Shown here: one piece after another, positions 36,124 to 47,076 of the stretch
Layout of the letters: each line of letters opens with the position of its first letter
Numbering within the stretch: position 1 is the stretch's first letter
Assembly (NCBI GenBank): GCA_012031965.1
Contig: JAAUSC010000011.1
Span: 1-59,766, forward strand
Origin: Scytonema sp. RU_4_4
GTDB taxonomy: Bacteria; Cyanobacteriota; Cyanobacteriia; Cyanobacteriales; Nostocaceae
DNA: 59,766 nucleotides
Direction: 5' to 3'
Program-made: the position numbers and the translations under genes
The notes under the pieces: model-generated
Databases searched by the model: none
Seen by the model: the letters and a program-made list of their open reading frames with translations, nothing else
Told to the model about the DNA's origin: nothing

Positions 36124-38073
36124 TTAATCTAACCTACGATTTCCTAGTAAATAAATGGGGGCAAGTGGCAGGATATCGGGATCTGAACCACCGACCTGAT
36201 TCGTGCGAAGAAACCAGAGTTTAGCTCCTTGCTTTAGCAGCAGGCTAAGCAGTTCGTCGTAAGCTCGACGAGGAAGCATGGTACGCCAGGTGGTCAGCGC
36301 AGCCAAAAAGCTATTGTTGCTGAATAAGTTCCCGGACGATTGAGTTCCATTCAAAATGTCGGCATTGTGCTCCCAGTCACTGCGCACAATGCCGAGTGGT
36401 TCAAGCCTTTGACACAGAGAGCGACCCAGAGCAACTAGCTGCTCAAATCGTCGTGTTTGTGGATGATTACGATGAGTTTGCAGCCACGACTGAATCTGAG
36501 AATGCTGCTGAACGTGTTGCTCAATTTGTTTGATGGTGGTATAAAGTGCCTGGTTAGAATCCTGAACGCAAGAGGTCGCAGGTCCAATCATTGCGCCACC
36601 TGTACCATCCCCGGTGCGGTAGCGAGCCATCATCTTGGCTAACTTTTGCAAAAATTCTGACCAAGGGGATAGCTTAATCCCATCGAAGTCATAGTCCTGC
36701 GTTAATGCATCTAGCTTCACCACCACATCTGAAATGGGGCGGCTCCCTAACCAACCTCGTTGAAGATCACCCGTGTAATTCGACCACTTGGTTGCGCCAG
36801 CAATAATTCCATCGGGACCTTGCCCATAAACCTGTTGATATTCAATATCAAACCGCAACTCCTGGGATAGCGGATCTCGCACCACGCGAGCAATACCATA
36901 AGCAAAATGACCAGATATTATACCCAGTCGTCCTTGGATGTCAGGCTTGTTACCACCAATCCCGCCATAAAGTTGCAGGACGAGTGCCCGATCTCCCTCT
37001 TGCCAATGGGCGATCGCTTCATCGGGATCAGCAGCAGTTGGATCTACCAACACCGTCTGAGCTGTGCCTTTTCGAGCGGGTGTATTCTTCCAGTTCTGGT
37101 ATTGAATGTAATCAAGTCCTGGCGCAGTTCCCAAGATGATCTGCTGAGGTTTGAGATTCATCACGGAGCGAGGTTCGATCGCCTGCACTACAAAAACATT
37201 AGATGCATCTTTTGCTCCATAGATATACCAACCTTCATTGTTTAGTGGAGATGCTTCAATCAGACGATTCGTGGATCTGACATTGGTGTTCCGATCTAAG
37301 ATGGCTTGAGGGATGCGAACAGTTTCCAATAATCCGTCAAATTGCTTTGTTGTCGGGTTAAAGTGCCTCACCTCGAAGCGATCGCTCCTGCCCCACATTT
37401 GCTCTATGCTCAGTTTTGTATCGTCCTCTACACCCACTTCGGGTCTACGTGAGGAGTCCCGCCGCACAATTTTGACTAGACCATAAAAGCGCCCTGTCAT
37501 TTGCACCGGATCTTTAGCTATCTCCAGAGTTGGATAATCTGTTGCATAGATGACAACAGGGTTTTCCAACGCAACCATCATATCATCTCTGGGTCTGGCT
37601 CCAGCAAGTGATGTGAGCGGTCCCACTCGAAGGCGATGGTTCAAGCGGCTGGGGTGGATGAATCCCTTCCTTTGACTCGCGAGAGTGGCTTCTGTAAAGT
37701 GGACATCTCGTGTCACCCGTTGAACGTATTCTTGAACCTCTGGATCAAGACTCCACTGTAAGTTCACGATCTGTCCGACTAAGTCCTGATGAGATTGGGG
37801 AGCATGGTGAACTTCAAATAACACTGAGTCCTTTTTCTGAGTGACTGTTGCAGCAGGTAAGATGAGTCGCCCAACCCAATCACTCACAGGTTGATAAAGG
37901 TCTAAAGAAACTTTTTGCTCGATGGGGTAATGGTTGAGTTGATTGAAATCTGCCTGAACATAAATTTCATAATTGGAAATTTGCGGCGGTTTTGATTGTT
38001 TCTTAGTTAAAAGGCGAAACAGTACTTTCAGTAATGAATCAGATTGCTTGCCGACACTCATTTTATCTTGCAT
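36124..38073 (-). CDS. Large conserved cyanobacterial protein, unrecognised
   Basis: 649 residues. There is no signal peptide and no clear membrane helix. The first 350 residues are beta-rich and full of phrases such as VIYATDYPTLEIAKDPVQM, EVRHFNPTTKQFDG and RIPQAILDRNTNVRSTNRL. A central alpha/beta part (AHWQEGDRALVLQLYGGIGG, SGHFAYGIARVVRDP) and a helical C-terminus follow. Similar cyanobacterial proteins have, as I recall, been labelled as Abi/CAAX-like, but the diagnostic membrane helices and Glu-Glu/His motifs of CAAX proteases are absent here. The C-terminal VGGSDPDILPLAPIYLLGNR is conserved-looking. The function is unknown. It is downstream of the CHAT gene by 190 bp. Confidence 0.6.
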   Translation of the reverse strand: MQDKMSVGKQSDSLLKVLFRLLTKKQSKPPQISNYEIYVQADFNQLNHYPIEQKVSLDLYQPVSDWVGRLILPAATVTQKKDSVLFEVHHAPQSHQDLVGQIVNLQWSLDPEVQEYVQRVTRDVHFTEATLASQRKGFIHPSRLNHRLRVGPLTSLAGARPRDDMMVALENPVVIYATDYPTLEIAKDPVQMTGRFYGLVKIVRRDSSRRPEVGVEDDTKLSIEQMWGRSDRFEVRHFNPTTKQFDGLLETVRIPQAILDRNTNVRSTNRLIEASPLNNEGWYIYGAKDASNVFVVQAIEPRSVMNLKPQQIILGTAPGLDYIQYQNWKNTPARKGTAQTVLVDPTAADPDEAIAHWQEGDRALVLQLYGGIGGNKPDIQGRLGIISGHFAYGIARVVRDPLSQELRFDIEYQQVYGQGPDGIIAGATKWSNYTGDLQRGWLGSRPISDVVVKLDALTQDYDFDGIKLSPWSEFLQKLAKMMARYRTGDGTGGAMIGPATSCVQDSNQALYTTIKQIEQHVQQHSQIQSWLQTHRNHPQTRRFEQLVALGRSLCQRLEPLGIVRSDWEHNADILNGTQSSGNLFSNNSFLAALTTWRTMLPRRAYDELLSLLLKQGAKLWFLRTNQVGGSDPDILPLAPIYLLGNRRLD

Positions 38074-38264
38074 TGTTCTAATGGTAGGGGGATCTTCAAA
38101 AGATTAAAACGTTAACCTAACCGTATTGGGGTTGGAACGGTTTATCCTAAAAAATCCCTCAGAATTTCTTTATATTTTTAGTCTGACATAAAGGATGGGA
38201 TAGAATTCCCATTTTCCCCGTATGTTCATCTGGACAAGCGGGTTGCAGGATACCTTCAGCTCCA

Positions 38265-40862
38265 TCACAGCCAGTTCCCAAGTAAGACGAAAGCAGACCA
38301 GAAGCGTGGATGATTATACTTTCCTTGCAAGAGCGTGAGTTGAGCACGACGGAGGGCTTCCGCCTTAGTCAATTTGCTCTTCAGCCCTTGGTAAAACTGA
38401 CCTATCAACAAAGCAGTCGATTCATCATCCACTAACCATAAAGACGCAAGCGTACTGCGCGCTCCAGCCCGCACGGCGACCCCAGCCAACCCCAAAGCAG
38501 CGCGTTTGTCTCCATTTGCGGTTTGACAAGCACTAAGCACTAATAATTCAAGCGTGTCAAACGAACTTTGCTGTCTTGCCTGAAGTAAAGTATCTAATTG
38601 ATTTACAGTGATTTCTTGATCCCAAGCCAGAATGAAGGTCTTCTCAGACTGGGAACTAAACTGACCATGAGTGGCAATATGTACCACTGGAAACGGCGAT
38701 GATTTCACCTTGCTTGCAAGCGTTTTGCTAGTAAATTCCTGATTCAGCAGCATCTGACTGGGAATTTGAGACTCAATTTGTGCCAGTTCGAGCTTCACAA
38801 ATTCTAATGGCTCAAAATTATGGCGCGATTCAGTCAGTCCAGCAGTTAGAGCCTTCAATGGTATTTGTGCCAAAGCTTTAGGCTTAAACATCTGCAAGCC
38901 AGGGGTTAGAGCAATGTTATACTTTTCCAATAAATACTGCTTGCCGTCGTAGAGCGCTGACATTGGGATATTGCGTAATGCGCCATCCAGGACAAACACT
39001 AACGTTTGCACCCCACTTTTTGCCAAGATTGTCTCGGCTGGTTGGATCACCCAGTTGTAGACCTGTTGAGACAGCACCTGGATCTCTTTTTTGGACGTGT
39101 AAGGGAGGACTAATTTTTGGTGTAGGTTCTCTACGAGGTCTTCAACTTGATGCAGTGGCACGCTTGTCGAGTAGTGGCGGAGGGTTTGCCCTGGTACTGA
39201 GAGAATGACCTCCAGCCGATTGTTCAGAAGAATTGGGTAGATGACGGCTGCCTTATCATCAATAGAATCAATTCGTTGTACGGGATCTAAACAGGCTGAG
39301 CGAAAGAAATTCTCTAACTCGGCGAGCTGAAGATCTTCAATGACCTCACGAGCTTGTTGCAGATTTTCAGGGCTGGCATCAGCTTGAACCAGCAATTCGA
39401 CCAGTTCTCGATAGACAGGCTCAACGCCCTCTCGGAAGGAAAACTGCACTTCAGGATTGGTTGCCAATAAATCTCTACGAATGGATTGAAGCGTTTTCAC
39501 TGCTTCGGTGTAAGCAGAGATCGCACCGATTTTTTGATTCCCTTCCCTGCCTCCTTGTTTGAGAATGCGCCCTAGCTGCCACTGCCAGCGATAAGCAATA
39601 TCTGAAGCATTGGTAGTCTGAGCTAGCATCAGGGCTTGCTGAGTCAGTTGTTGGGCAGCATCCCATTGTTGTGTCTGTTCATACAAAGCAGCCAGTTGAC
39701 CCAGTGCATAGGATTCAGCCCTGAGATCTTGAAGCATCTTTGCCTGCTGCACCGTTGTTGCTAGAAGTTGGGCGATCGCCCGTACATACCCTGAAGGTTT
39801 TTTCCCGGAACCTTCTCCCCGAAGCTCCGCTTTGGAGCAACCAGGCTCAGCCTGGTTGGGGCACCAACGCCGCTGTGCGTTCGCCCCAGATGTGAAAAGT
39901 GGTGAACCAGGTATAGCAGTCTCTACACTGCTCCTGTGCTCCTGTGGGATTTTTATCAAACTGGCAGCGAAATTGACCTGAGCATAGATAGAATCGCGAC
40001 TTGGAGTCAGATTGGCTAACTTCGGCTGAATTTGAGTCACTAAGACTTGGACTTCTTGCCACTGTTTGATTTCGATTAATAGGCTCAATTGATTGAGTTG
40101 CGCTTTGAGTTGGGCGATCGCGGTTGGTGCTGCTGCGACTGCTTGTTGATAAAGGCGCAGTGCTGCTTGAGTATTTTGTAATGCCCTCAGGGTGTTACCC
40201 AGATTAAATAGCATCTCGCTGGTATCGAGTGGAGCGTTTAGCTGTTTGGCGATCGCTAGACTTTGTTCTAAAACTTTCTTAGACTGGCCTAAGTTCCCTG
40301 TGACTTGTAGCACTGTGCCCAAGCTCTTTAATCCTAAAGCTTTCAATGCAGAGTCGGGCTGAGTTTGTAAACGGGCATTCACCTGTTCCAAAAGTATTTG
40401 AGCGCGGCGATACAGCCCTAATGTTTGCAGTGCTTGAGCTTGGTTCATCTGACTACCAAGTACTCCTGCATTATCCTTTGCTTGGGCGTAAGTCTTCTCT
40501 GAGTGCTGCCATGTTTCCAGTGCTGCTTCTGGTTGTCCCATTGCAAGTTGGATGCTACCCTGCGTATTTAAGACTTGGGCGAGAATAGCAATCTCCGTTT
40601 CCTTTAAGTTTGTCTGGGGCTTTAAGAGTTCCAAGCTTTGGGCGATCGCCCGCTTCGCTTGTTCCCACTCTCCCAACTTCTGATAAGCCAGCGACAGATA
40701 ACTGAAGCCCAAGGCTTGATTGAGCGGCTCATCTCGCCTCTGAGCATTCTGGACAGCTTGTTGCCAGTTTGTAACCGCCTCAGAGAACCGTCCTGCTTGG
40801 TAGAGGACGTGTCCTTGTTCTAAGGACTTTGAGACAACCGCAGATTGGACGCTCGAAGCCAC
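38265..40862 (-). CDS. TPR-CHAT domain protease
   Basis: 865 residues as read from a GTG at 40862. The N-terminal half is about ten TPR-like repeats (LEQGHVLYQAGRFSEAVTNW onward). The C-terminal 280 residues are a CHAT (caspase-like) domain, with the catalytic His in HIATHGQFS and Cys in LVLSACQTA, and ARSTLASLWLVDDEST near the end. Both catalytic residues are present, so it is probably an active cysteine protease regulated by the TPRs. At about residues 302-355 a Gly/Arg/Pro-rich segment is encoded by palindromic repeat DNA (39790-39960). The true N-terminus is probably the signal-bearing frame at 40820-41026, which would join after a one-base shift. Confidence 0.88.
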   Translation of the reverse strand: MASSVQSAVVSKSLEQGHVLYQAGRFSEAVTNWQQAVQNAQRRDEPLNQALGFSYLSLAYQKLGEWEQAKRAIAQSLELLKPQTNLKETEIAILAQVLNTQGSIQLAMGQPEAALETWQHSEKTYAQAKDNAGVLGSQMNQAQALQTLGLYRRAQILLEQVNARLQTQPDSALKALGLKSLGTVLQVTGNLGQSKKVLEQSLAIAKQLNAPLDTSEMLFNLGNTLRALQNTQAALRLYQQAVAAAPTAIAQLKAQLNQLSLLIEIKQWQEVQVLVTQIQPKLANLTPSRDSIYAQVNFAASLIKIPQEHRSSVETAIPGSPLFTSGANAQRRWCPNQAEPGCSKAELRGEGSGKKPSGYVRAIAQLLATTVQQAKMLQDLRAESYALGQLAALYEQTQQWDAAQQLTQQALMLAQTTNASDIAYRWQWQLGRILKQGGREGNQKIGAISAYTEAVKTLQSIRRDLLATNPEVQFSFREGVEPVYRELVELLVQADASPENLQQAREVIEDLQLAELENFFRSACLDPVQRIDSIDDKAAVIYPILLNNRLEVILSVPGQTLRHYSTSVPLHQVEDLVENLHQKLVLPYTSKKEIQVLSQQVYNWVIQPAETILAKSGVQTLVFVLDGALRNIPMSALYDGKQYLLEKYNIALTPGLQMFKPKALAQIPLKALTAGLTESRHNFEPLEFVKLELAQIESQIPSQMLLNQEFTSKTLASKVKSSPFPVVHIATHGQFSSQSEKTFILAWDQEITVNQLDTLLQARQQSSFDTLELLVLSACQTANGDKRAALGLAGVAVRAGARSTLASLWLVDDESTALLIGQFYQGLKSKLTKAEALRRAQLTLLQGKYNHPRFWSAFVLLGNWL
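39793..39960. repeat. Palindromic repeat inserted in frame in the CHAT gene
   Basis: Three perfect hairpins lie in a row: GAAGGTT/AACCTTC (39793-39815), GCTCC/GGAGC (39824-39838) and CCAGGCT/AGCCTGG (39841-39855). The sequence is GC-rich, unlike the TPR code around it, and contributes about 54 residues of low complexity without a stop codon. Confidence 0.75.
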
Positions 40863-41026
40863 TGAACGATTCTCCAGGGAAACGCTAAGTGACCGTCGAT
40901 AGCCCTAATCGGAACACCCACGGTCACTAGAAAAAACGTCAGCAATGCCAGCCAAACACTTGCACGAATTGCCAGGAGCCAAGCTCGTACCTGCTGTAAA
41001 CACTTACGCCAATGGAATTTTGCCAT
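40820..41026 (-). CDS. Signal-peptide leader frame of the CHAT protein, out of frame with it
   Basis: A 68-residue ORF beginning MAKFHWRKCLQQVRAWLLAI. It has a basic start and a strong hydrophobic core (SVWLALLTFFLVTVGVPIR), a signal peptide or anchor. Its ATG overlaps the TAA of the upstream exoprotein gene by one base (TAATG), which marks it as the real translation start of the next gene. It runs out of frame 42 bp into the CHAT ORF, ending SQSP. One extra base around 40840-40862 would fuse the two into an exported TPR-CHAT protein. Either a frameshift mutation, a sequence error, or two separate products. Confidence 0.6.
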   Translation of the reverse strand: MAKFHWRKCLQQVRAWLLAIRASVWLALLTFFLVTVGVPIRAIDGHLAFPWRIVQWLRASNLRLSQSP

Positions 41027-43755
41027 TACTTTACAGAACTTGCACACTCAGTTGATGAATACGAGGATTGGCTAGTCGTTGAGTGAGGAAGCTGAGAGAC
41101 AAGGGTCACTTGACCCTCCGCATCCACCACCCATCCTCGTGCCTCAACAATCGGGGCTTGAGAAACGGGTGTCGGGTGTCGGGTCTCAGGTGTCGGAGAA
41201 TTCTGGCTCCTGACTCCTAGCTCCTGGCTCCCACTCCTTGCTAAACGCAAATCTTCCCAAACCGTCACATCTCTGAGGATTTGGGCAGGTGCTTCTGGTA
41301 GTCCGCCTCGTCCTGTGACAACAAATTCATTCCCCCCCGTCCCTGCACAAACAGCAGCAATTTGCGTACTTTGATCGACCAAACCGCTGGGCAATTGAAC
41401 GACTCCCCGACTAGGGTCAACGTCCGGGGTGTTGAGTTCTACGACGCCATTGAACTGAGCTCCCAAGTCAGAAGAGGCGGTAATATCGCTCTCTGGGGTG
41501 AGTTGCTCCCGGAACTGAGCACCCAAGATGCTTTGAGCATTGATGATCACTTGCCCCCCAAAACTTTGTTTAGCATTGGCGGTAATGTCACTATTTTCAA
41601 AAGCAGACAAGATATTCGTATTGAAGGTGATATTACCACCTGTGGCTGTACCTTGGGCATTGGTGGTGATTTCACTACCCCGACGTAGTAAGATTGTTTC
41701 AGACTGGAGATGAATGTTTCCCTTTCCTCCTGCTGCTGCTTCAGCTGTGAGAATTCCCTGATTGTCAAGCAAAATGGAATTAGCGTTCACATTCAGGTTT
41801 CCAGCCGCTCCTTGCCCTGCTGGAATGTTAGGGTTGCTGCTAGAAAAGTTACTCACACTAATGGTTGCTCCATCTCGGACAATTAACTGATCCGTCGAAA
41901 CACTCAAGTCACCACCATCACCAGTTCCGTTAATCGCGCTCGAAAATAAGCCACTGCGACCAAGTTCAGTTGCCCCGATCAGTTCTACCGATTCAGAAGC
42001 TCTGACGGTCAAATCTCCTGCGTTTCCAGATCCCCCAGTTGCAGTTGCTATCTGTGCCCCATCAATCAGGCGCAAGCGATCAGTTTCGAGCGTCAAATTT
42101 CCGCTATTCCCTGTGGCTCTAGATACAGCAAATAAGCCACTGGAATCACTGAGCGATCCACCAATTGCTTCGACATCCTTTGCTCGAACCGTCAAGGCTC
42201 CCGCATTTCCATCGCCGAACGTACTCACGGCGACCTGCGCCCCATCAGTGATCCGCAAGCTATTAGTTTCGAGCGTCAAGTTTCCTCCATTACCGGTGGC
42301 TCCTTCCTCGACAGTCGCGAGCAAGCCACTCGGAGAACCTTCTGATGAAGTACCAATCAGTTCTACTGTATTTGCCCGAACTGTCAAATCTCCTGCGTCT
42401 CCAAGACCATAGGTACCAGCAAATATCTGCGCTCCATCAGTGATTCGCAAGCGATCGGTTTCAATGGTCAAGTTCCCCCCATGACCCGTTGCAACGGTTT
42501 CTACTGGGGCAAACAAACCGCTAGGACCAATGGGTGAACTCCCAATGATTTCTAAATCTTGAGCCGTAACTCTCAATGAACCTGCATCCCCAATGCTAAA
42601 AGTCCCACTGGATATCTGAGCGCCATCAGAAACCAATAAACGCCCAGTTGCAATCGTCAACTGTCCTCCCTGTCCTGTCGCCCCAGGAGCCACATCAGTT
42701 GATAGTCGGCTCATAAACGGAGGTCCATCAGGAGGGAAGGAAAAACCACTAACTTGCACCGTATCTGTTGCCCTGATAGTCAATGTTCCCCCAGAACCAC
42801 TGCCTAGGGTGTCTACTAACATCGCGGAAGCATCGGTGAGCGTTACATTCCGACCCTGCACCTGGATGCTGCCTCCACTGTTGCCACTGGCTTCGAGGGA
42901 AGCAGCTTGGGAAAGCTGGATATCCCCAAAGCGCTGAATGTTTTCGTAGCCCAGGGTCCAGCCTGGGTTGGTTGGGGTGAGCGTGACAATCCCCGCTTCA
43001 CCTACACTCCCTAATTCAATCCGTCCACCGACTGCTGTCAGGTTACCTCCCTCCAAGGTGAGATTGCCACCCACAAGCGCCAGAGTTTGCCCAGTATCCA
43101 CCTGAAGTCCGGAAGGTCGATCTGATCGATTCACAGAAAGATTTGTTGGCGAATTCAAAGACAGATTGTTCCCCGAACCCTGCACCGTAATAGCTCCTGG
43201 AGTTGCTCCATACTGCAAGCCAACGGGGACGTTGATAGTCAGCAACGGTGAAGCTTGCGGATTGACAGCGCTGAACTCGTTGCCATCGGCAAATTTGATG
43301 CTGTTGGCTGTACTACCAATAAACGAGCCACCAATATTCAGGGCAGCATTGGGACCAAAAATTATCCCATTGGGATTGAGTAGAAACAGGTTAGCGGTGC
43401 CGTTCGCTCGGATTAAACCATCAATATTGGAAATCGACTTCCCTGTGACTCGGCTAATAATATTTTCAACGGTGGTCGTATTGTTGAAAAAGGCGGTGCC
43501 ACCGCTTGGGACGGAAAATTGCTCAAAGCTGTGGAAGAGGTTGCTCCCTGTAGTTGTGCCACCTGTAATCTCAATGGTTTTACCATCAGAGGTGACGACG
43601 GAATTATTAGGGAGTGTCGTGTCAGAGACAACCTGAGCAGAGGCACTGTCTCGTGTTTCTACCAGAAGATAAAGGGCTAACGGCAAAAGCCAGAATAGTT
43701 TGCTGAGTTGACAACGTGCTCGTGCCGAGAGTTTTCGTCGGAGAATACTTATCAT
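41026..43755 (-). CDS. Filamentous haemagglutinin-type two-partner secretion exoprotein
   Basis: About 909 residues from the ATG at 43755, which gives a long signal peptide (MISILRRKLSARARCQLSKL, then LFWLLPLALYLLV). Residues about 40-170 form the TPS domain, with NPNGIIFGPNAALNIGGSF and NIISRVTG, which is recognised by a TpsB outer-membrane pore. The rest is a beta helix of repeated blocks of the form G.GG.LT.ET..LRI.DGAQ, as in surface adhesins. The C-terminal 70 residues contain repeat-derived sequence (41160-41243). No TpsB gene is in the window. The gene is translationally coupled to the CHAT leader and follows the metalloproteases on the same strand. Confidence 0.9.
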   Translation of the reverse strand: MISILRRKLSARARCQLSKLFWLLPLALYLLVETRDSASAQVVSDTTLPNNSVVTSDGKTIEITGGTTTGSNLFHSFEQFSVPSGGTAFFNNTTTVENIISRVTGKSISNIDGLIRANGTANLFLLNPNGIIFGPNAALNIGGSFIGSTANSIKFADGNEFSAVNPQASPLLTINVPVGLQYGATPGAITVQGSGNNLSLNSPTNLSVNRSDRPSGLQVDTGQTLALVGGNLTLEGGNLTAVGGRIELGSVGEAGIVTLTPTNPGWTLGYENIQRFGDIQLSQAASLEASGNSGGSIQVQGRNVTLTDASAMLVDTLGSGSGGTLTIRATDTVQVSGFSFPPDGPPFMSRLSTDVAPGATGQGGQLTIATGRLLVSDGAQISSGTFSIGDAGSLRVTAQDLEIIGSSPIGPSGLFAPVETVATGHGGNLTIETDRLRITDGAQIFAGTYGLGDAGDLTVRANTVELIGTSSEGSPSGLLATVEEGATGNGGNLTLETNSLRITDGAQVAVSTFGDGNAGALTVRAKDVEAIGGSLSDSSGLFAVSRATGNSGNLTLETDRLRLIDGAQIATATGGSGNAGDLTVRASESVELIGATELGRSGLFSSAINGTGDGGDLSVSTDQLIVRDGATISVSNFSSSNPNIPAGQGAAGNLNVNANSILLDNQGILTAEAAAGGKGNIHLQSETILLRRGSEITTNAQGTATGGNITFNTNILSAFENSDITANAKQSFGGQVIINAQSILGAQFREQLTPESDITASSDLGAQFNGVVELNTPDVDPSRGVVQLPSGLVDQSTQIAAVCAGTGGNEFVVTGRGGLPEAPAQILRDVTVWEDLRLARSGSQELGVRSQNSPTPETRHPTPVSQAPIVEARGWVVDAEGQVTLVSQLPHSTTSQSSYSSTECASSVK

Positions 43756-43913
43756 TGATTTGCCTGCTTTTAAGGACGACACTTGAGCAGAAAGCTCAGA
43801 CCAAACAAAGCACTCCCCAAAAATCACTCCTCTGCAGAAGAGGGTTCTGGCACAGGGACATCTTCAGTCTGAGAGTCGGTCGTTGACGAAGGGAGTTCTT
43901 GCCACCAGAAATG

Positions 43914-45164
<1,251 letters not shown>

Positions 45165-45402
45165 ATAGCATATTAATCATATATGTATGTTGTATGTATG
45201 TTGCACGAGATGCAGGGATAATTTTTCCAATCTGATACAGTTTGATGTAATTATCACCCTTCGCAAGGCAGAGGTGATAAGTGAAGAAAAAGTTTTAAGT
45301 CTTGCCTTTGTGCCTTGTTCAACTGGGTTTAAAACCCCACCGTCAATGGGGGGTGTCCTCAATTGGTTGGGGTCACCAATCCCCATCCAATTGCCCTTCA
45401 CT

Positions 45403-46716
45403 CTAAGAGTCGCTTGTTAACGAAGGAAGCTCTTGCCACAAGAAATGCTGCCACAGCCCATCTTGCCACCAGCCGCTACCGCTACCCCCACGCCAATCAT
45501 AGACCTTACTGTCCTTGATCATCTTTTGCACATCCAAGGTGCGATCTTGGGTCAAAAGCAAGGCTGCTTCTATGGGGTTCGCATCCAGCCACTCGACCGT
45601 TTTTCCTAAGCGCTGCGCCAATCGCGCCTTTGCTTGACTCTGGAGGCTTGCGAGGTCTGTCCCTCCCTGTTGCAGATCCCAGCCGATCACATCCATCACT
45701 CGTTGATCGAGCGTCAAAATGCTCCTGCGCTCTCCCGTTCCGATGACCGGCTCCATAATGCCCAAAGCACTGTTCTGCTTCCAGTGACTGGCTTGATTGC
45801 CGTCCCCTCCAAGGCTACTATTTTCTCCTGTGGAGAAGTTGCCCAACATGGTCTTGCCACCATCCGTGGAAAAGAAGGAGTTGCCACCCACAGACATATC
45901 AATCCAGGAGTCACTCGTACTCGCCTGCTTCACGCTCTCTGAAGAAAAGCGGAACATATCGAGCGGGGTAGCATGGTCTAACTTGCCGATCAAAGTGGCG
46001 TAAAAATCACTTTGATGAGTCGCGTCATATTGAGTTTTCTGGGTTAACCATCCAGCCTTATCGATTCCACTTATAAAGCCAAGGTGATGAGCGAGTTCGT
46101 GTATTCCTACACTCAGGAAGTCCAAAGTGCCACTCGGGACGTTGTTACTCAAGACATCATAATTCCAGGCAACAGACTGAGCCGGCTGTTTTTTCATGAG
46201 GACGTAGCCATCAAGAGCAGTGTCATTGCCGTTGAGCATTCCCAGTGCCTTTGCATTAGCACGGGTCATTTTAAGTTCATAGTTGTTATCGATCTTATAG
46301 CCGTCGATCAGCGCTGTAAACTTGTCTGCATCATTTTGCTGATTGTTAAAGACAAACTGATCATCTGCCGATTTGCGATCGCTTGCGAGTTGATTTCTCC
46401 AGATCTCATAGCGTTGATTTGCCTGGATACCTGGAAGCGCTCCACCAATGACACCCTGTGGTAGTTGATCCGTCATCTCTACATGAATGTTGACGGTCAC
46501 ATTATCTGCTAAATAATTCGACCAGACACTGCCTGCCATTTCAAAGCCCAGGATTTGCTCCAACGAAGTTCCTGGGGCATAGCTGAAGTTGAACTTTGCT
46601 GCCTGAGCCGGAGCGCTACCACTAATGACCACACTAGTTACCAAGGTCAGTAGCATCAGCAGCTTACAGATGAATGGGTAAGATTCAAATCGAAGAGAGA
46701 AATTGTTTAGGTACAT
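45403..46716 (-). CDS. Secreted HExxH metalloprotease, copy 2
   Basis: 437 residues from the ATG at 46716. The signal peptide is LLMLLTLVTSVVISGSAPAQ with cleavage near AQA. The mature part, FNFSYAPGTSLEQILGFEMA, closely matches copy 1. The zinc motif is HELAHHLGF. The loop after it, where copy 1 has poly-Asp, reads THQSDFYATLIGKLDHATPL, which looks ancestral. The ending SGSGWWQDGLWQHFLWQELP extends past copy 1's end. Position 45165-45402 between the two holds no convincing gene. An operator-like inverted repeat sits about 190 bp upstream of its start. Confidence 0.82.
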   Translation of the reverse strand: MYLNNFSLRFESYPFICKLLMLLTLVTSVVISGSAPAQAAKFNFSYAPGTSLEQILGFEMAGSVWSNYLADNVTVNIHVEMTDQLPQGVIGGALPGIQANQRYEIWRNQLASDRKSADDQFVFNNQQNDADKFTALIDGYKIDNNYELKMTRANAKALGMLNGNDTALDGYVLMKKQPAQSVAWNYDVLSNNVPSGTLDFLSVGIHELAHHLGFISGIDKAGWLTQKTQYDATHQSDFYATLIGKLDHATPLDMFRFSSESVKQASTSDSWIDMSVGGNSFFSTDGGKTMLGNFSTGENSSLGGDGNQASHWKQNSALGIMEPVIGTGERRSILTLDQRVMDVIGWDLQQGGTDLASLQSQAKARLAQRLGKTVEWLDANPIEAALLLTQDRTLDVQKMIKDSKVYDWRGGSGSGWWQDGLWQHFLWQELPSLTSDS

Positions 46717-46901
46717 AGCCACCACGTATGATGCATGAGACGCTGAAATCATACTTCCAAGTGAATGAACAACACTGGTTAGAGAACCCCCTGGTCTCAT
46801 TGCCCTTGTAGGAAAGGGCTGCTAGCATTATTATTTCACCTGACAGGTCGAGTTCTGCTGCACCCGAGTCATCAAGGCAAACACTTCTTGTCGATAAAAA
46901 C

Positions 46902-46957
46902 AGTTTATTCTCAATAAACTTTAACAAAGTCGCACCAGGTGCCGTTTATTGAGAATA
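46902..46957. promoter_or_regulatory. Nested inverted repeat, candidate operator
   Basis: AGTTTATT-CTC-AATAAACT (46902-46920) is a perfect palindrome with a 3-base spacer. TATTCTCAATAAAC within it (46906-46919) is also the exact inverse of GTTTATTGAGAATA at 46944-46957. The layout of three half-sites suits a dimeric regulator, perhaps of the Fur family or the adjacent OmpR-type regulator; this is inference. Confidence 0.5.
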
Positions 46958-47076
46958 TATTGAATTATAGTTTTTACCTGTTGTCTACAAACAGGGAAAA
47001 TAAGCTCACCAGTAAATTCCCTGCGTTTGCTAATACACAAACTAAGTTGTTTGTCAATTTTATATCTGCCAGATTT

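Noticed and set aside
36124-38073. CAAX/Abi protease assignment for the 649-aa protein
   Set aside because: It lacks the membrane helices and the conserved Glu/His motifs of that family, so I left it unassigned.
45177-45401. 74-codon open frame between the two metalloproteases
   Set aside because: No ribosome-binding site, no protein-like composition, and an equally long open frame on the opposite strand.
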